Source: Pantoea septica (lineage in GTDB: Bacteria > Pseudomonadota > Gammaproteobacteria > Enterobacterales > Enterobacteriaceae). Taken from it: a DNA stretch of 64,000 nt. The position numbers and the translations under genes are program-made. The notes under the pieces were generated by a model. The model was not told where the DNA came from. It saw nothing but the letters and a program-made list of their open reading frames with translations, and searched no databases. This document shows positions 1 to 12,010 of the stretch, piece by piece. The DNA is taken from positions 124,001 through 188,000 of the forward strand of contig NZ_MLJJ01000002.1 of the NCBI RefSeq assembly GCF_002095575.1. The letters are read 5' to 3'. Position 1 is the stretch's first letter. Each line of letters starts with the position of its first letter.

Positions 1-1209
1 CAGGGTATCGAAGGCATTGAGAAGAGCTTCGATAAATGGCTGACCGGTGCGCCGGGCGAGCGAACGGTGCGTAAAGACCGCAACGGCCGCGTGATCGAAG
101 ATATCTCGTCGGTGGACAGCCGCGCCGCCCATAACCTGACGCTTAGCATTGACGAGGGCCTGCAGGCGCTGGTTTACCGCGAACTCAATAATGCCGTGGC
201 GTTCAACAAAGCCGAATCGGGCACTGCCGTACTGGTGGACGTCAATACCGGCGAAGTGCTGGCGATGGCCAACAGCCCGGCCTACAACCCCAATAACCTC
301 AGCAACACGCCGAAAGAGATGATGCGTAACCGCGCCATCACCGACATCTTCGAGCCTGGCTCGACCGTCAAGCCTATGGTGGTGATGACGGCGTTGCAGC
401 GCGGCGTGGTGCGGGAAAACAGCGTACTTAATACCGTGCCGTACCGCGTTAACGGTCATGAGATCAAAGACGTGGCGCGCTATAACGAATTGACCCTTAC
501 CGGGGTTCTGCAGAAGTCGAGTAACGTCGGCGTTTCACGGCTGGCGTTAGCGATGCCCTCCTCAGCGCTTGTAGATACTTATGCGCGCTTTGGCCTGGGT
601 AAACCGACCAATTTGGGGCTGGTCGGGGAAAGTAGTGGCTTATACCCTCAAAAACAACGGTGGTCTGACATAGAGAGGGCCACCTTCTCTTTCGGCTACG
701 GGCTAATGGTAACGCCGTTACAGTTAGCGCGTGTCTACGCGACCATCGGCAGCTACGGCATTTTCCGGCCGCTGTCGATCACGAAAGTCGATCCGCCTGT
801 CGCGGGCGAGCGCGTCTTCCCGGAATCGCTGGTGAAAACCGTGGTTCATATGATGGAAAGCGTCGCGCTGCCGGGCGGCGGCGGCGTAAAAGCGGCAATC
901 AAAGGCTATCGCATCGCGATTAAAACCGGTACGGCGAAAAAAGTCGGACCGGACGGCCGCTACGTCAATAAATATATCGCATACACCGCAGGCGTCGCGC
1001 CTGCCAGTCATCCTCGTTTTGCGCTGGTGGTGGTGATCAACGATCCCCAGGCCGGCAAGTATTACGGTGGTGCGGTTTCCGCGCCGGTGTTCGGTGCCAT
1101 CATGGGCGGCGTTCTGCGCACCATGAACATCGAGCCGGACGCGTTGCCGACCAATGACAAAAACGAGCTGGTGACAAACAGAAGTGAGGAAAAAAGTGAC
1201 AGATCGTAA
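1..1209 (+). CDS. ftsI: Penicillin-binding protein 3, septal transpeptidase FtsI (5' truncated)
   Basis: The gene is open from base 1, so the N-terminal part (about 186 residues by alignment with the 588-residue E. coli protein) lies outside the window. It cross-links septal peptidoglycan in the periplasm as part of the divisome with FtsW. All three transpeptidase motifs are visible: STVK (active serine codon at 361), SSN within KSSNVG, and KTGT within [10 protein letters not shown]. It heads the dcw run in this window, and its 3' end overlaps murE by 14 bp, which suggests translational coupling. Identification is secure; only the start is missing. Confidence 0.98.
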   Translation, partial: QGIEGIEKSFDKWLTGAPGERTVRKDRNGRVIEDISSVDSRAAHNLTLSIDEGLQALVYRELNNAVAFNKAESGTAVLVDVNTGEVLAMANSPAYNPNNLSNTPKEMMRNRAITDIFEPGSTVKPMVVMTALQRGVVRENSVLNTVPYRVNGHEIKDVARYNELTLTGVLQKSSNVGVSRLALAMPSSALVDTYARFGLGKPTNLGLVGESSGLYPQKQRWSDIERATFSFGYGLMVTPLQLARVYATIGSYGIFRPLSITKVDPPVAGERVFPESLVKTVVHMMESVALPGGGGVKAAIKGYRIAIKTGTAKKVGPDGRYVNKYIAYTAGVAPASHPRFALVVVINDPQAGKYYGGAVSAPVFGAIMGGVLRTMNIEPDALPTNDKNELVTNRSEEKSDRS

Positions 1210-2683
1210 CCTGCGCGACTTGCTGGACCCGTGGGTGCCAGGCGCGCCGGCGCGTCCCCTGGGTGACATGACACTGGATAGCCGCAAGGCGGCATCCGGC
1301 GATCTGTTTGTGGCCGTCGCAGGCCACCATGCCGATGGACGGCGTTTTATTCCGCAGGCGATCGCGCAGGGAGTTTCCGCCGTGATCGCAGAGGCCGAAG
1401 GCGAAGCCAGCGATGGCGATATCAAAGAAATGCACGGCGTGCCGGTAATTTACCTGACGCAGCTGCCGCAGCGGCTCTCTGCGCTGGCGGGCCGTTTTTA
1501 CGATCGGCCCGGCGAAAAGCAGAAGCTGATCGGCGTGACCGGCACCAATGGCAAAACCACCACTACCCAGCTGCTGGCGCAATGGGCGCAGCTGCTGGGC
1601 GAAACGGGTGCGGTGATGGGCACGGTCGGCAACGGTCTGCTCGGACAGCTGGCCGCCGCGGAGAACACCACCGGCTCGGCCGTGGAGGTTCAGCATCTGC
1701 TGCAGGAGCTGGCGCAGCAGGGCGCAACGCTGACCGCGATGGAGGTTTCCTCGCACGGTCTGGTGCAGCATCGTGTTGCGGCGCTGCCGTTTGCCGCCGC
1801 GGTCTTTACCAATCTGAGCCGCGATCATCTCGATTATCACGGCGACATGCAGAGCTACGAATCGGCTAAAAAGCTGCTGTTTACCGACCATCAGGTCGGT
1901 GAAATGATCCTTAACGCCGACGACGAAGCAGGGCGCCGCTGGCTGGCGACGCTGCCCGACGCCGTCGCTGTCACCATGGAGAACAATCTCCAGCCCGGCT
2001 GTCACGGCCGGTGGGTAAAAGCCGACGAGGTCACCTATCAGGACAATGGCGCGCATATCCGTTTCAGCTCAAGCTGGGGCGAAGGCGAATTCGATAGCCG
2101 CCTGATGGGCGCTTTCAACGTCAGCAACCTGCTGCTGGCGTTCGCCACCCTGCTGGCGCTCGATTATCCGCTCGCCGATCTGGTGCGGACGGCGCCGCAG
2201 CTGCAGCCGGTATGCGGGCGCATGGAAGTCTTCAGCGCGCCGGGCAAGCCGACCGTGGTGGTAGATTACGCCCATACGCCGGACGCGCTGGAAAAGGCGC
2301 TGGAAGCAGCGCGCCTGCACTGCAAAGGCAAGCTGTGGTGCGTGTTTGGCTGCGGTGGCGATCGCGACAAAGGCAAGCGTCCCCTGATGGGCGCTATCGC
2401 CGAGCAGTTCGCGGACGTCGTGGTGATTACCGACGACAATCCGCGTAGCGAAGATCCGCAGGCTATCGTTAACGACATTTTGACCGGCCTGCTTGAGCCG
2501 CACCGCGCGCGCGTCGTCGCTGGACGGGCGCAAGCGGTCACTAACGCCGTTCTGCAGGCCCAGCCTGACGACATCGTGCTGGTGGCGGGCAAAGGTCACG
2601 AAGATTATCAAATCGTGGGAAATCGTCGTCTGGATTACTCCGACCGCGCCACGGTTGCCGCGTTATTAGGAGTAACGGCATGA
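1196..2683 (+). CDS. murE: UDP-MurNAc-L-Ala-D-Glu:meso-diaminopimelate ligase
   Basis: Cytoplasmic Mur ligase that adds meso-diaminopimelate to UDP-MurNAc-dipeptide, using ATP. The P-loop GTNGKTTT lies near residues 116-123, and the DNPR motif that selects meso-DAP follows near residue 414. I chose the GTG at 1196 (V-T-D-R-N-L) because it gives 495 residues, the E. coli length, and has a GAGG ribosome site just upstream; an in-frame GTG at 1184 would add four residues without a better site. It overlaps the end of ftsI, and its stop overlaps the murF start (ATGA). Confidence 0.97.
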   Translation: MTDRNLRDLLDPWVPGAPARPLGDMTLDSRKAASGDLFVAVAGHHADGRRFIPQAIAQGVSAVIAEAEGEASDGDIKEMHGVPVIYLTQLPQRLSALAGRFYDRPGEKQKLIGVTGTNGKTTTTQLLAQWAQLLGETGAVMGTVGNGLLGQLAAAENTTGSAVEVQHLLQELAQQGATLTAMEVSSHGLVQHRVAALPFAAAVFTNLSRDHLDYHGDMQSYESAKKLLFTDHQVGEMILNADDEAGRRWLATLPDAVAVTMENNLQPGCHGRWVKADEVTYQDNGAHIRFSSSWGEGEFDSRLMGAFNVSNLLLAFATLLALDYPLADLVRTAPQLQPVCGRMEVFSAPGKPTVVVDYAHTPDALEKALEAARLHCKGKLWCVFGCGGDRDKGKRPLMGAIAEQFADVVVITDDNPRSEDPQAIVNDILTGLLEPHRARVVAGRAQAVTNAVLQAQPDDIVLVAGKGHEDYQIVGNRRLDYSDRATVAALLGVTA

Positions 2684-4038
2684 TCCCGGTTTCCCTTACT
2701 ACGCTGGCCGACATCAGCGGCGGCGCGCTGCACGGCAGCGATCTTGTCCTGAGCGACGTCACTACCGATACGCGCAACGTGACGCCCGGCAGCCTGTTTG
2801 TGGCGCTGGTTGGCGAACGCTTCGACGCCCATGACTTTGCCGCTGACGCTATCGCCAGCGGCGCGCAGGCGTTATTAGTGAGTAAGCATTTACCTTTTTC
2901 TGTCCCGCAGGTGGTGGTTGCCGACACGCGTATCGCGTTCGGCAAGCTGGCCGCCTGGGTACGCCAGCAGTCGAAGGCGCGCGTCGTGGCGCTTACCGGC
3001 TCCTCCGGCAAAACCTCGGTGAAAGAGATGACCGCCGCCATTCTGCGTGAGTGCGGCGAAACGCTTTATACCGCCGGCAACCTGAATAACGATTTCGGCG
3101 TGCCGATGACGCTGCTGCGTCTTACTGAGCAGCATCAGTATGCGGTTATCGAACTGGGCGCCAATCATCAGGGCGAGATCGCCTATACCACCGAGCTGAC
3201 GCGTCCAGAGAGCGCGCTGGTGAATAACCTGGCGGCGGCGCATCTGGAAGGCTTCGGCTCGCTGGCAGGCGTGGCGAAGGCGAAAGGAGAAATCTTCAAC
3301 GGTCTGCCGGCGAACGGCACCGCTATTCTCAACGCCGACAGCAACGACTGGCCGCACTGGCAGACCAACCTGCACGACAAGCGCGTCTGGCGCTTTTCGC
3401 CGCAGGCTACCGACAGCGACTTTACCGCGCGCGATATCCGTCTGGGCGTAGACGGCACCCACTTTATCCTGCAGACCCCGCGCGGCGACATCGACGTCAC
3501 GCTGCCGCTGCCTGGCCGCCATAATATCGCCAACGCGCTGGCCGCCGCCGCGCTGGCGCTGTCGGTCGACGCGCCGCTTAGCGCCATTCAGCGCGGGTTA
3601 AAAAATCTGCAGGCGGTGCCAGGCCGCCTGTTTCCCATTCGCCTCGGCGAGCATCAGCTGCTGCTCGACGACAGCTATAACGCCAACGTCGGCTCGATGA
3701 CAGCCGCCGCGCAGGTGCTGGGCGAGATGCCCGGTTATCGCGTGATGGTGGTCGGCGATATGGCCGAACTGGGCGACGAGGCGGAACAGTGTCATCGCGA
3801 AGTCGGGCTGGCGGCGAAAGCCGCAGGCGTCGATCGCGTGCTGAGCGTCGGCACGCTGAGCGCCACTATTAGTGAAAGCAGCGGGATTGGCGAACATTTC
3901 GCCACTAAAACCGCGCTGACTGAACGTTTACGGACGTTGTTGTCCGAACATCGGGAATTAACCGTTTTGATTAAGGGTTCGCGAAGTGCTGCCATGGAGC
4001 AGGTCGTGCAGAACCTACAGGAGATGGGAACATGTTAG
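2680..4038 (+). CDS. murF: UDP-MurNAc-tripeptide:D-Ala-D-Ala ligase
   Basis: Adds the D-Ala-D-Ala dipeptide made by Ddl to UDP-MurNAc-tripeptide, completing the cytoplasmic pentapeptide precursor. The ATP-binding loop GSSGKTS is at about residues 107-113. The length is 452 residues, identical to E. coli MurF. The ATG overlaps the murE stop by 4 bp, and the 3' end overlaps mraY by 7 bp, so translation is probably coupled through this part of the cluster. Confidence 0.97.
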   Translation: MIPVSLTTLADISGGALHGSDLVLSDVTTDTRNVTPGSLFVALVGERFDAHDFAADAIASGAQALLVSKHLPFSVPQVVVADTRIAFGKLAAWVRQQSKARVVALTGSSGKTSVKEMTAAILRECGETLYTAGNLNNDFGVPMTLLRLTEQHQYAVIELGANHQGEIAYTTELTRPESALVNNLAAAHLEGFGSLAGVAKAKGEIFNGLPANGTAILNADSNDWPHWQTNLHDKRVWRFSPQATDSDFTARDIRLGVDGTHFILQTPRGDIDVTLPLPGRHNIANALAAAALALSVDAPLSAIQRGLKNLQAVPGRLFPIRLGEHQLLLDDSYNANVGSMTAAAQVLGEMPGYRVMVVGDMAELGDEAEQCHREVGLAAKAAGVDRVLSVGTLSATISESSGIGEHFATKTALTERLRTLLSEHRELTVLIKGSRSAAMEQVVQNLQEMGTC

Positions 4039-5114
4039 TCTGGCTGGCCGAGCATCTGGTCGCTTTTTATTCCGGCTTCAACGTCTTTTCGTATCTGACG
4101 TTTCGCGCCATTGTCAGCCTGCTGACCGCTTTATTTATCTCTTTATGGATGGGGCCGCGCCTGATCGCCTGGCTGCAAAAGCTGCAAATCGGCCAGGTGG
4201 TGCGCAACGACGGTCCGGAGTCGCACTTCAGCAAGCGCGGTACGCCGACCATGGGCGGGATTATGATCCTCACCTCTATCACCGTTTCGGTGCTGATGTG
4301 GGCCTATCCTTCCAATCCCTACGTCTGGTGCGTACTGGTGGTGCTGGTGGGCTTCGGCATCATCGGCTTTGTCGATGACTATCGCAAAGTGGTGCGCAAA
4401 GACACCAAAGGGCTGATCGCGCGCTGGAAATATTTCTGGATGTCGGTGATTTCGCTCGGCGTGGCGTTCGCGCTCTACGCCGCCGGCAAAGGTACGCCTG
4501 CCACGCAGCTGGTGGTGCCGTTTTTCAAAGACATCATGCCTCAGCTTGGCCTGTTCTATGTAGTGCTGGCCTACTTCGTTATCGTCGGCACCGGCAACGC
4601 CGTTAACCTCACCGACGGTCTGGACGGTCTGGCGATTATGCCGACCGTGTTTGTCGCGGCAGGGTTCGCGCTAGTGGCCTGGGCGACCGGCAACGTCAAG
4701 TTCGCCGAATATCTGCATATTCCCTATTTACGCCATGCGGGCGAGCTGGTGATCGTCTGTACCGCCATCGTCGGGGCAGGGCTGGGCTTTCTGTGGTTCA
4801 ACACCTATCCGGCGCAGGTCTTTATGGGCGACGTAGGATCGCTGGCGCTGGGCGGCGCGCTCGGCACGCTCGCCGTGCTGCTGCGTCAGGAATTTTTGCT
4901 GGTGATCATGGGCGGCGTATTCGTGGTTGAAACGCTGTCAGTGATCCTGCAGGTTGGATCGTTCAAGCTACGCGGACAGCGCATTTTCCGCATGGCGCCG
5001 ATTCATCATCACTATGAACTGAAAGGCTGGCCGGAACCGCGCGTCATCGTGCGCTTCTGGATCATTTCGCTGATGCTGGTGCTTATTGGCCTGGCCACGC
5101 TGAAGGTACGTTAA
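4032..5114 (+). CDS. mraY: Phospho-MurNAc-pentapeptide translocase (lipid I synthase)
   Basis: Polytopic inner-membrane enzyme that transfers phospho-MurNAc-pentapeptide to undecaprenyl phosphate, forming lipid I. It has 360 residues, the same as E. coli, with about ten hydrophobic segments. The catalytic aspartate pair is visible in FVDDYRKV (D115, D116), a second acidic loop in [10 protein letters not shown], and D267 in [12 protein letters not shown]. The HHHYE motif lies near the C-terminus. It sits between murF and murD as in all enterobacterial dcw clusters. Confidence 0.97.
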   Translation: MLVWLAEHLVAFYSGFNVFSYLTFRAIVSLLTALFISLWMGPRLIAWLQKLQIGQVVRNDGPESHFSKRGTPTMGGIMILTSITVSVLMWAYPSNPYVWCVLVVLVGFGIIGFVDDYRKVVRKDTKGLIARWKYFWMSVISLGVAFALYAAGKGTPATQLVVPFFKDIMPQLGLFYVVLAYFVIVGTGNAVNLTDGLDGLAIMPTVFVAAGFALVAWATGNVKFAEYLHIPYLRHAGELVIVCTAIVGAGLGFLWFNTYPAQVFMGDVGSLALGGALGTLAVLLRQEFLLVIMGGVFVVETLSVILQVGSFKLRGQRIFRMAPIHHHYELKGWPEPRVIVRFWIISLMLVLIGLATLKVR

Positions 5115-5116
5115 TT

Positions 5117-6433
5117 ATGGCTGACTATCGGGGCAGAAAAGTCGTCATTATCGGGCTGGGCCTGACGGGCCTCTCCTGTGTTGATTTCTTTTTAGCGCAA
5201 GGCGTAACGCCGCGCGTGATGGATACCCGTGTGTCGCCGCCGGGACTCGACAAGCTGCCTGAGCAGGTAGAGCGCTATACCGGCGGGCTTAACAGCGACT
5301 GGCTGCTGGCGGCGGATCTGATCGTCGCCAGTCCGGGCATGGCGCTGGCGCATCCGGCATTAACTGAAGCGGCCGAGGCTGGCGTGGAAATCGTCGGCGA
5401 TATCGAGCTGTTCTGCCGCGAGGCGCAGGCGCCGATCGTGGCGATTACCGGCTCCAACGGCAAGAGTACCGTCACCACGCTGGTTGGCGAGATGGCGCGC
5501 GCCGCGGGCTGGCAAGTCGGCGTCGGCGGCAATATTGGTCTGCCGGCGCTGTCGCTGCTGAAATCGCCCGCGCAGCTTTACGTGCTGGAGCTCTCCAGCT
5601 TCCAGCTCGAAACCACCTGGAGCCTGAAAGCGGCGGCGGCGACCATCCTCAACGTTACCGAAGATCATATGGATCGCTATCCGCTCGGCATGCAGCAGTA
5701 TCGCGCCGCGAAGCTGCGCATCTATGAAAACGCGCGGGTCTGCGTGGTGAACGCCGACGATGCGCTGACCATGCCGGTGCGCGGCGCCGATGCGCGCTGC
5801 GTCAGCTTCGGCATCGATTTCGGCGACTATCACCTTAATCGTCAGCAGGGCGCCATCTGGCTGCGCGTGAAGGGCGAAAAAGTGCTGAACACCGATGAGA
5901 TGAAGCTGGTAGGCCAGCATAACTATACCAATGCGCTGGCGGCGCTGGCGCTGGCCGACGCCGTGGGCCTGCCGCGCGCCTCCAGCCTGGCGGCGCTGAC
6001 CAGCTTTAGCGGGCTGGCGCATCGCTTCCAGCTGGTGCATGAAGCCAACGGCGTGCGCTGGATCAACGACTCGAAAGCCACCAACGTCGGCAGCACTGAA
6101 GCGGCGCTTAACGGCCTGCAGGTCAACGGCCGTCTCTGGCTGCTGCTGGGCGGCGACGGCAAATCGGCGGATTTCACTCCGCTGGCGCGCTATGTGCAGG
6201 ACGAGAAGGTTCGCCTCTACTGCTTCGGCCGCGATGGCGACGCGCTGGCGGCGCTGCGCCCCGACGACGCCGTACGCACCGAGACGATGCAGCAGGCGAT
6301 GGAGCTGATCGCGCCGCAGGTTCAGCCTGGCGATATGGTGCTGCTGTCGCCCGCCTGCGCCAGCCTCGACCAGTTCCGTAATTTTGAACAGCGCGGCGAT
6401 CGCTTCGCGCAGCTGGCGAAGGAGTTAGGCTGA
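5117..6433 (+). CDS. murD: UDP-MurNAc-L-Ala:D-glutamate ligase
   Basis: Cytoplasmic Mur ligase that adds D-glutamate to UDP-MurNAc-L-alanine. It is 438 residues long, as in E. coli. An N-terminal Rossmann-like domain begins with GLGLTGLS. The central ATPase loop GSNGKST is at about residues 112-118, followed by the C-terminal ligase domain. Two bases separate it from mraY, and its last base is the first base of the ftsW start codon (TGATG). Confidence 0.97.
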   Translation: MADYRGRKVVIIGLGLTGLSCVDFFLAQGVTPRVMDTRVSPPGLDKLPEQVERYTGGLNSDWLLAADLIVASPGMALAHPALTEAAEAGVEIVGDIELFCREAQAPIVAITGSNGKSTVTTLVGEMARAAGWQVGVGGNIGLPALSLLKSPAQLYVLELSSFQLETTWSLKAAAATILNVTEDHMDRYPLGMQQYRAAKLRIYENARVCVVNADDALTMPVRGADARCVSFGIDFGDYHLNRQQGAIWLRVKGEKVLNTDEMKLVGQHNYTNALAALALADAVGLPRASSLAALTSFSGLAHRFQLVHEANGVRWINDSKATNVGSTEAALNGLQVNGRLWLLLGGDGKSADFTPLARYVQDEKVRLYCFGRDGDALAALRPDDAVRTETMQQAMELIAPQVQPGDMVLLSPACASLDQFRNFEQRGDRFAQLAKELG

Positions 6434-7659
6434 TGCGTATTCCTGGCGGCGGAATAGTAATCGGGCTCTTCGCCTTTATCGGCAGCCGGCTGAAAGACTG
6501 GGTGATGGGCGCGCGCGAAAGCGACGATTCCGCCCTGGTGCTCTACGACCGCACGCTGCTGTGGCTCACCTTCGGTTTGGCTATTATCGGCTTCGTGATG
6601 GTGACTTCGGCCTCGATGCCGGTGGGCCAGCGTCTCAACGACGATCCTTTTTACTTCGCCAAGCGCGACGCCTTCTATATCGCGCTGGGGCTCGGCATCG
6701 CGCTGGTCACGCTGCGCGTGCCGATGGATTTCTGGCAGCGCTATAGCAACGCGATGCTGCTGGCCACGGTGGTGATGCTGCTTATCGTACTAGTGGTGGG
6801 TAGCTCGGTGAACGGCGCCTCGCGCTGGATCGCCCTCGGCCCGTTGCGTATCCAGCCGGCGGAACTGTCGAAGCTGTCGCTCTTCTGCTATCTCGCCAGC
6901 TATCTGGTGCGCAAAGTGGAAGAGGTGCGTAATAACTTCTGGGGCTTCTGCAAACCGATGGGCGTGATGGTGGTGCTGGCGGTGCTGCTGCTGGCTCAGC
7001 CTGACCTCGGCACCGTGGTCGTGCTGTTCGTCACCACGCTGGCGATGCTCTTCCTGGCGGGCGCGAAGCTGTGGCAGTTCCTGGCGATTATCGGCTCCGG
7101 CATGTTCGCCGTGGTGCTGCTGATCATCGCCGAACCCTACCGTATGCGGCGCGTGACCTCGTTCTGGAACCCCTGGGAAGATCCTTTCGGCAGCGGTTAC
7201 CAGCTGACCCAGTCGCTGATGGCGTTCGGCCGCGGCGAATTCTGGGGGCAGGGGCTCGGCAACTCGGTGCAAAAACTGGAGTATCTGCCGGAAGCGCATA
7301 CCGACTTTATCTTCTCTATCATCGGGGAAGAACTGGGTTATATCGGTGTGGTTTTAGCCTTGTTGATGGTATTCTTCGTCGCTTTTCGTGCGATGTCGAT
7401 CGGCCGCCGCGCGCTGGAGATCGATCAGCGTTTTTCCGGCTTTCTCGCCTGTTCTATCGGCGTGTGGTTCAGCTTCCAGGCGCTGGTGAACGTCGGCGCG
7501 GCAGCGGGCATGCTGCCGACGAAAGGGCTGACGCTGCCGCTGATCAGCTACGGCGGCTCCAGCCTGCTGATTATGTCGACGGCGATCGTGTTTTTGCTGC
7601 GTATTGATTATGAAACGCGCCTGACCAAAGCGCAGGCGTTTACCCGAGGTGCCCGATGA
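6433..7659 (+). CDS. ftsW: Septal peptidoglycan glycosyltransferase FtsW (SEDS family)
   Basis: Integral membrane SEDS polymerase that works with FtsI to build septal glycan strands. It has 408 residues (E. coli 414) and about ten membrane segments. Family-typical stretches are [20 protein letters not shown] in the middle and the large periplasmic loop ending in [17 protein letters not shown], which carries the conserved acidic residues. The C-terminal SYGGSSL motif is present. It overlaps murD by one base and murG by 4 bp. Confidence 0.96.
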   Translation: MRIPGGGIVIGLFAFIGSRLKDWVMGARESDDSALVLYDRTLLWLTFGLAIIGFVMVTSASMPVGQRLNDDPFYFAKRDAFYIALGLGIALVTLRVPMDFWQRYSNAMLLATVVMLLIVLVVGSSVNGASRWIALGPLRIQPAELSKLSLFCYLASYLVRKVEEVRNNFWGFCKPMGVMVVLAVLLLAQPDLGTVVVLFVTTLAMLFLAGAKLWQFLAIIGSGMFAVVLLIIAEPYRMRRVTSFWNPWEDPFGSGYQLTQSLMAFGRGEFWGQGLGNSVQKLEYLPEAHTDFIFSIIGEELGYIGVVLALLMVFFVAFRAMSIGRRALEIDQRFSGFLACSIGVWFSFQALVNVGAAAGMLPTKGLTLPLISYGGSSLLIMSTAIVFLLRIDYETRLTKAQAFTRGAR

Positions 7660-8714
7660 GTGGGAAGCGTTTGATGGTGATGGCGGGCGGAACCGGCGGA
7701 CACGTTTTCCCCGGTCTGGCCGTTGCCCATCATCTGATGGAACAGGGGTGGCAGGTTCGCTGGCTCGGCACGGCCGACAGAATGGAAGCGGATCTGGTGC
7801 CGAAACACGGTATCGAAATTGAGTTTATCCGCATCAGCGGTCTGCGCGGCAAAGGCCTGAAAGCGCTGCTGCTGGCGCCGATGCGTATTTTCAACGCCTG
7901 GCGTCAGGCGCGCGCCATTATGCGGGCGTGGCAGCCGGACGTGGTGCTGGGCATGGGCGGTTACGTTTCCGGGCCCGGCGGCCTCGCGGCCTGGAGCTGC
8001 GGCATTCCGGTGGTGCTGCACGAGCAGAACGGCATTGCCGGGCTGACCAACAAGTGGCTGGCGAAGATCGCCAGCAAAGTGATGCAGGCCTTTCCCGGCG
8101 CCTTCCCGCATGCGGACGTTGTCGGCAATCCGGTGCGCACCGACGTGCTGGCGCTGCCGCTGCCGGACGCGCGTCTGGCCAACCGCAGCGGCCCGATTCG
8201 CGTGCTGGTGGTTGGCGGAAGCCAGGGCGCGCGCGTGCTGAACCAGACGCTGCCGCAGGTCGCGGCCGCGCTGGGCGACAGCGTGACGCTGTGGCATCAG
8301 ACCGGCAAAGGCGCGCTGCAGGATGTGCTTAAGGCGTACCAGCAGGTCGGCCAGACGCAGCACAAAGTCACGGAATTTATTGACGATATGGCGGCCGCCT
8401 ACGCCTGGGCCGATGTGGTGGTTTGCCGTTCCGGCGCGCTCACCGTCAGCGAAATCGCCGCTGCGGGCTTACCGGCGATTTTCGTGCCTTTTCAGCATAA
8501 AGATCGTCAGCAGTACTGGAATGCGCTGCCGCTGGAAAAAGCGGGCGCGGCCAAAATTTTTGAGCAGCCGCAGTTTAACGCGGATGCCGTGGCGGAGACG
8601 CTGCGCCGCTGGGATCGCCCAACGCTGCTGAGCATGGCGGAAAAAGCCCGCCAGGTGGCGATACCCGATGCGACCGACAGGGTCGCGCGTGAAGTGGCGC
8701 GCGCCGCGAAGTGA
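7656..8714 (+). CDS. murG: Lipid II synthase, GlcNAc transferase MurG
   Basis: Peripheral inner-membrane glycosyltransferase (GT28) that adds GlcNAc from UDP-GlcNAc to lipid I, giving lipid II. Of 352 residues (E. coli 355), the N-terminal glycine-rich loop [14 protein letters not shown], the [11 protein letters not shown] segment and the C-terminal [12 protein letters not shown] segment are all recognisable. ATG overlaps the ftsW stop (ATGA). A 69-bp gap with two small hairpins follows before murC, the first sizeable break in this part of the cluster. Confidence 0.97.
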   Translation: MSGKRLMVMAGGTGGHVFPGLAVAHHLMEQGWQVRWLGTADRMEADLVPKHGIEIEFIRISGLRGKGLKALLLAPMRIFNAWRQARAIMRAWQPDVVLGMGGYVSGPGGLAAWSCGIPVVLHEQNGIAGLTNKWLAKIASKVMQAFPGAFPHADVVGNPVRTDVLALPLPDARLANRSGPIRVLVVGGSQGARVLNQTLPQVAAALGDSVTLWHQTGKGALQDVLKAYQQVGQTQHKVTEFIDDMAAAYAWADVVVCRSGALTVSEIAAAGLPAIFVPFQHKDRQQYWNALPLEKAGAAKIFEQPQFNADAVAETLRRWDRPTLLSMAEKARQVAIPDATDRVAREVARAAK

Positions 8715-8721
8715 ATAATCG

Positions 8722-8755
8722 GGCCAGCGTAGCTGGCCGGTGCCGCAACAGGCAC
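8722..8755 (+). repeat. Two tandem short hairpins between murG and murC
   Basis: A perfect 7-bp stem (GGCCAGC / GCTGGCC, 3-base loop, 8722-8738) is followed directly by a 5-bp stem (GTGCC / GGCAC, 8740-8755). Neither has a T-run, so this is not a classical terminator. It may set mRNA stability or attenuate between murG and murC; that role is inferred only from position. Confidence 0.6.
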
Positions 8756-8783
8756 GGATAAAGATGACAGGTAACTGAGAACG

Positions 8784-10259
8784 ATGAATACACAACAACT
8801 GGCAAAACTGCGCTCCATTGTGCCCGAGATGCGTCGCGTCCGGCACATTCACTTTGTCGGCATCGGCGGTGCCGGCATGGGCGGTATTGCCGAAGTGTTG
8901 GCGAACGAGGGTTACCATATTAGCGGCTCCGATCTGGCGCCGAACGCGGTGACGCAGCATCTGGCGGCGCTGGGCGCCACCATCTATTTCAACCATCGCC
9001 CGGAAAACGTCACCGACGCCAGCGTGGTGGTCGTCTCCAGCGCGGTGGCGCAGGACAACCCGGAACTGGTCGCGGCGCGCGAACAGCGTATTCCTGTGAT
9101 CCGTCGCGCTGAGATGCTGGCAGAGCTGATGCGTTTTCGCCACGGCATCGCTATCGCCGGCACGCACGGCAAAACCACTACCACGGCGATGGTGTCGAGC
9201 ATCTATGCAGAGGGCGGTCTGGATCCGACCTTCGTCAACGGCGGTCTGGTTAAGGCGGCGGGCACGCATGCGCGGCTCGGCAGCAGCCGCTACCTGATTG
9301 CGGAAGCGGACGAGAGCGACGCCTCTTTCCTGCATTTGCAGCCGATGGTGGCGGTAGTGACCAATATCGAAGCTGACCATATGGACACCTACCAGGGCGA
9401 CTTCGAAAACCTGAAGCAGACGTTTATCAACTTTCTGCACAACCTGCCGTTTTACGGCCGTGCGGTAATGTGCGTCGATGATGCGGTGATCCGCGATCTG
9501 ATCCCGCGCGTAGGGCGTCACATCACCACCTACGGCTTCAGCGATGACGCCGACGTGCGCATCGAACACTATGAGCAGCGCGGTGCGCAGGGGCACTTTA
9601 CCCTGGTGCGCCATGACAAGCCGCTTCTGCAGGTGACGTTGAATGCGCCGGGCCGTCATAACGCGCTTAACGCGGCGGCCGCGGTCGCGGTTGCGAGCGA
9701 AGAGGGCATTGACGACAACGCTATCCTCGCCGCGCTGGAAAGCTTCCAGGGGACCGGCCGTCGCTTCGATCTGCTGGGCGAATTCCCGACGGAGCCGGTA
9801 AACGGCAATCCGGGCACGGCGATGCTGGTCGACGACTATGGCCATCATCCGACCGAAGTCGACGCCACCATTAAGGCGGCGCGCGCCGGCTGGCCGGATA
9901 AAAAACTGGTGATGGTGTTTCAGCCGCACCGCTATACGCGCACCCGCGACCTGTTTGACGACTTCGCCAACGTACTGTCGCAGGTCGACGTGCTGCTGAT
10001 GCTGGATGTCTATTCGGCGGGCGAAACGCCGATCCCGGGCGCGGACAGCCGCGCGCTGTGCCGCTCAATTCGCGGGCGCGGCAAGGTCGACCCTGTGCTG
10101 GTGCCGGATCACGACGCGCTGCCGGAAATGCTGGCGCCGCTGCTGTCGGGCAAAGATCTGATTCTGGTGCAGGGCGCCGGTAACGTAGGCAAAGTGGCGC
10201 GCAAGCTGGCGGATTGCAAACTGCAACCTGAGCGCAAAGCGGAGGAGCGTCATGGCTGA
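8784..10259 (+). CDS. murC: UDP-MurNAc:L-alanine ligase
   Basis: First Mur ligase of the pathway; attaches L-alanine to UDP-MurNAc with ATP in the cytoplasm. It has 491 residues, the E. coli length. The N-terminal nucleotide-binding loop GIGGAGMGG is at about 27-35 and the ATPase loop GTHGKTTTT at about 126-134. The start ATG follows a GAGAACG stretch and matches the conserved N-terminus [11 protein letters not shown]. The stop overlaps the ddlB start by 8 bp. Confidence 0.97.
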   Translation: MNTQQLAKLRSIVPEMRRVRHIHFVGIGGAGMGGIAEVLANEGYHISGSDLAPNAVTQHLAALGATIYFNHRPENVTDASVVVVSSAVAQDNPELVAAREQRIPVIRRAEMLAELMRFRHGIAIAGTHGKTTTTAMVSSIYAEGGLDPTFVNGGLVKAAGTHARLGSSRYLIAEADESDASFLHLQPMVAVVTNIEADHMDTYQGDFENLKQTFINFLHNLPFYGRAVMCVDDAVIRDLIPRVGRHITTYGFSDDADVRIEHYEQRGAQGHFTLVRHDKPLLQVTLNAPGRHNALNAAAAVAVASEEGIDDNAILAALESFQGTGRRFDLLGEFPTEPVNGNPGTAMLVDDYGHHPTEVDATIKAARAGWPDKKLVMVFQPHRYTRTRDLFDDFANVLSQVDVLLMLDVYSAGETPIPGADSRALCRSIRGRGKVDPVLVPDHDALPEMLAPLLSGKDLILVQGAGNVGKVARKLADCKLQPERKAEERHG

Positions 10260-11172
10260 TAAAGTCGCCGTCCTGATGGGCGGTACCTCGGCGGAGCGTG
10301 ACGTGTCGCTGCTGTCGGGCAGCGCGGTGCTGAAGGGGCTGCGCGAGGCGGGCGTTAACGCGCACGCGGTAGACACGCGCGACGTTTCGGTGCTGACGCT
10401 GAAAGAGCAGGGCTTCGACGCCGCGTTTATCGCGCTGCACGGCCGCGGAGGCGAAGATGGCACGCTGCAGGCGGTGCTGGAGTTTTTACAGCTGCCCTAT
10501 ACCGGCAGCGGCGTGATGGCGTCGGCCATCACCATGGATAAGCTGCGCACCAAACTGCTCTGGCAGGGGCGCGGGTTGCCTTCTGGCCGTTTTGTCTGGC
10601 TGACGCGCGAGCAGTATCAGGCGGGTCTGAATGCGGAAACGCGCGACGCCGTCGACGCGCTCGGCCTGCCGCTGTTCGTCAAGCCGAGCAGCGAAGGCTC
10701 CAGCGTCGGCATCAGCCGCGTCAATACGCTGGAGATGCTGCCTGCCGCGCTGGAAGAGGCTTTTCGTCATGACGACAATGTGCTGATCGAAGCGTTTCTC
10801 AGCGGCGCGGAGTATACGGTCGGCATTATTGGCGACCAGATTCTGCCGGCCATACGCATTCAGACCGCCAGCGAATTTTATGACTATGAAGCAAAATACA
10901 TTTCTGACGATACTCAATACTTCTGCCCCGCAGGATTGAGCGCGGAGCGGGAAGCGGAACTGCAGACGCTGGTCTGGGACGCATGGCGCGCGCTGGGCTG
11001 TAGCGGCTGGGGACGGGTAGACGTGATGGCGGACGGCGAAGGTAACTTCCAGCTGCTGGAGGCGAACACCTCGCCGGGCATGACCAGCCACAGTCTGGTG
11101 CCGATGGCGGCAAGCGTTGCGGGCATGAGCTTCTCGCAGCTGGTGGCGCGCATCCTGGAACTGGCTGACTGA
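10252..11172 (+). CDS. ddlB: D-alanine:D-alanine ligase B
   Basis: ATP-grasp enzyme that makes D-Ala-D-Ala for MurF. It is 306 residues long, as E. coli DdlB. The conserved glutamate in [11 protein letters not shown] (E15) and the serine loop [12 protein letters not shown] (around 150) that bind the first D-Ala and ATP are visible, as is the C-terminal ANTSPGMT metal and ATP motif. It starts inside the murC 3' end (preceded by GGAGG) and ends one base before ftsQ. Position in the dcw cluster supports the B rather than the A paralogue. Confidence 0.96.
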   Translation: MADKVAVLMGGTSAERDVSLLSGSAVLKGLREAGVNAHAVDTRDVSVLTLKEQGFDAAFIALHGRGGEDGTLQAVLEFLQLPYTGSGVMASAITMDKLRTKLLWQGRGLPSGRFVWLTREQYQAGLNAETRDAVDALGLPLFVKPSSEGSSVGISRVNTLEMLPAALEEAFRHDDNVLIEAFLSGAEYTVGIIGDQILPAIRIQTASEFYDYEAKYISDDTQYFCPAGLSAEREAELQTLVWDAWRALGCSGWGRVDVMADGEGNFQLLEANTSPGMTSHSLVPMAASVAGMSFSQLVARILELAD

Positions 11173-11173
11173 T

Positions 11174-12010
11174 ATGTCACAGGCGGCACTTAACGCACGG
11201 AACCGCGAGCCCCAGGAGCGTGCGCGCACGGGGCGCAGCAACGGGGCCAGACTGTTCGGCATCGTTTTTTTGCTGATGGTTATTGGCATTATGATTTTCG
11301 GCGGGCTGGTGGTGCTGAAGTGGATGAACGACGCGTCGCGCCTGCCGCTTTCACGGCTGGTGGTGACGGGCGAAACCCACTACACCACGCACGATGATAT
11401 TCGGCAGGCGATTTTGTCGCTGGGTGCGCCGGGCACCTTTATGTCGCAGGATGTCAACATCCTTCAGCAGCAGATTGAGCGGCTGCCGTGGATTAAACAG
11501 GTCAGCGTGCGCAAGCAGTGGCCTGACGAGCTGAAGATCCACCTGGTGGAGTATGTGCCGGTGGCGCGCTGGAACGATCTGCATATGGTGGATGCGGACG
11601 GCGTCTCCTTCAGCGTGCCGGCCAGCCACATCGGCAAAGAAACGATGCCGATGCTGTACGGACCGGAAGGCAGCGAAAAAGAGGTGTTGGCGGGTTACCA
11701 CAGCATGAGCGACGTGCTGAAGGCCAACAAATTTACCCTGAAGGTCGCGTCGATGACGGCGCGACGGTCATGGCAGCTGGTCACCAGCGACGATGTGCGC
11801 ATCGAACTGGGGCGCGGCGAGCCCATGAAGCGTCTTAACCGATTTATCGAGCTCTATCCGGCGTTGCAGCAGCAAGGGCAGAACGAGCACAAGCGCATCA
11901 GCTATGTGGATTTGCGGTACGACTCGGGTGCAGCCGTGGGCTGGACGCCGGAGCCCGTAGAGCTCCAGGACAGTAATCAGCAACAGAACCAGGCACAGGC
12001 TAAACAATGA
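11174..12010 (+). CDS. ftsQ: Cell division protein FtsQ
   Basis: Bitopic divisome protein linking cytoplasmic and periplasmic division proteins (FtsB, FtsL). It has 278 residues. A charged cytoplasmic tail of about 35 residues is followed by one membrane segment (around 33-52). Next comes the POTRA domain, starting near [20 protein letters not shown], and a beta domain. It lies between ddlB and ftsA as in relatives and overlaps ftsA by 4 bp (ATGA). The C-terminal tail is Gln/Asn-rich, a common variable region. Confidence 0.95.
   Translation: MSQAALNARNREPQERARTGRSNGARLFGIVFLLMVIGIMIFGGLVVLKWMNDASRLPLSRLVVTGETHYTTHDDIRQAILSLGAPGTFMSQDVNILQQQIERLPWIKQVSVRKQWPDELKIHLVEYVPVARWNDLHMVDADGVSFSVPASHIGKETMPMLYGPEGSEKEVLAGYHSMSDVLKANKFTLKVASMTARRSWQLVTSDDVRIELGRGEPMKRLNRFIELYPALQQQGQNEHKRISYVDLRYDSGAAVGWTPEPVELQDSNQQQNQAQAKQ

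Noticed and set aside
1100..2056. Long open frame on the minus strand opposite murE
   Set aside because: Composition is Arg/Gln/His-rich with no domain, it has no ribosome site, and it lies entirely over the conserved ftsI and murE coding sequence. It is a GC-rich antisense shadow.
8469..9929. 486-codon antisense frame over murG and murC
   Set aside because: It is long only because the third codon positions of murC are GC-rich. The protein has no recognisable motif and murC is certain.
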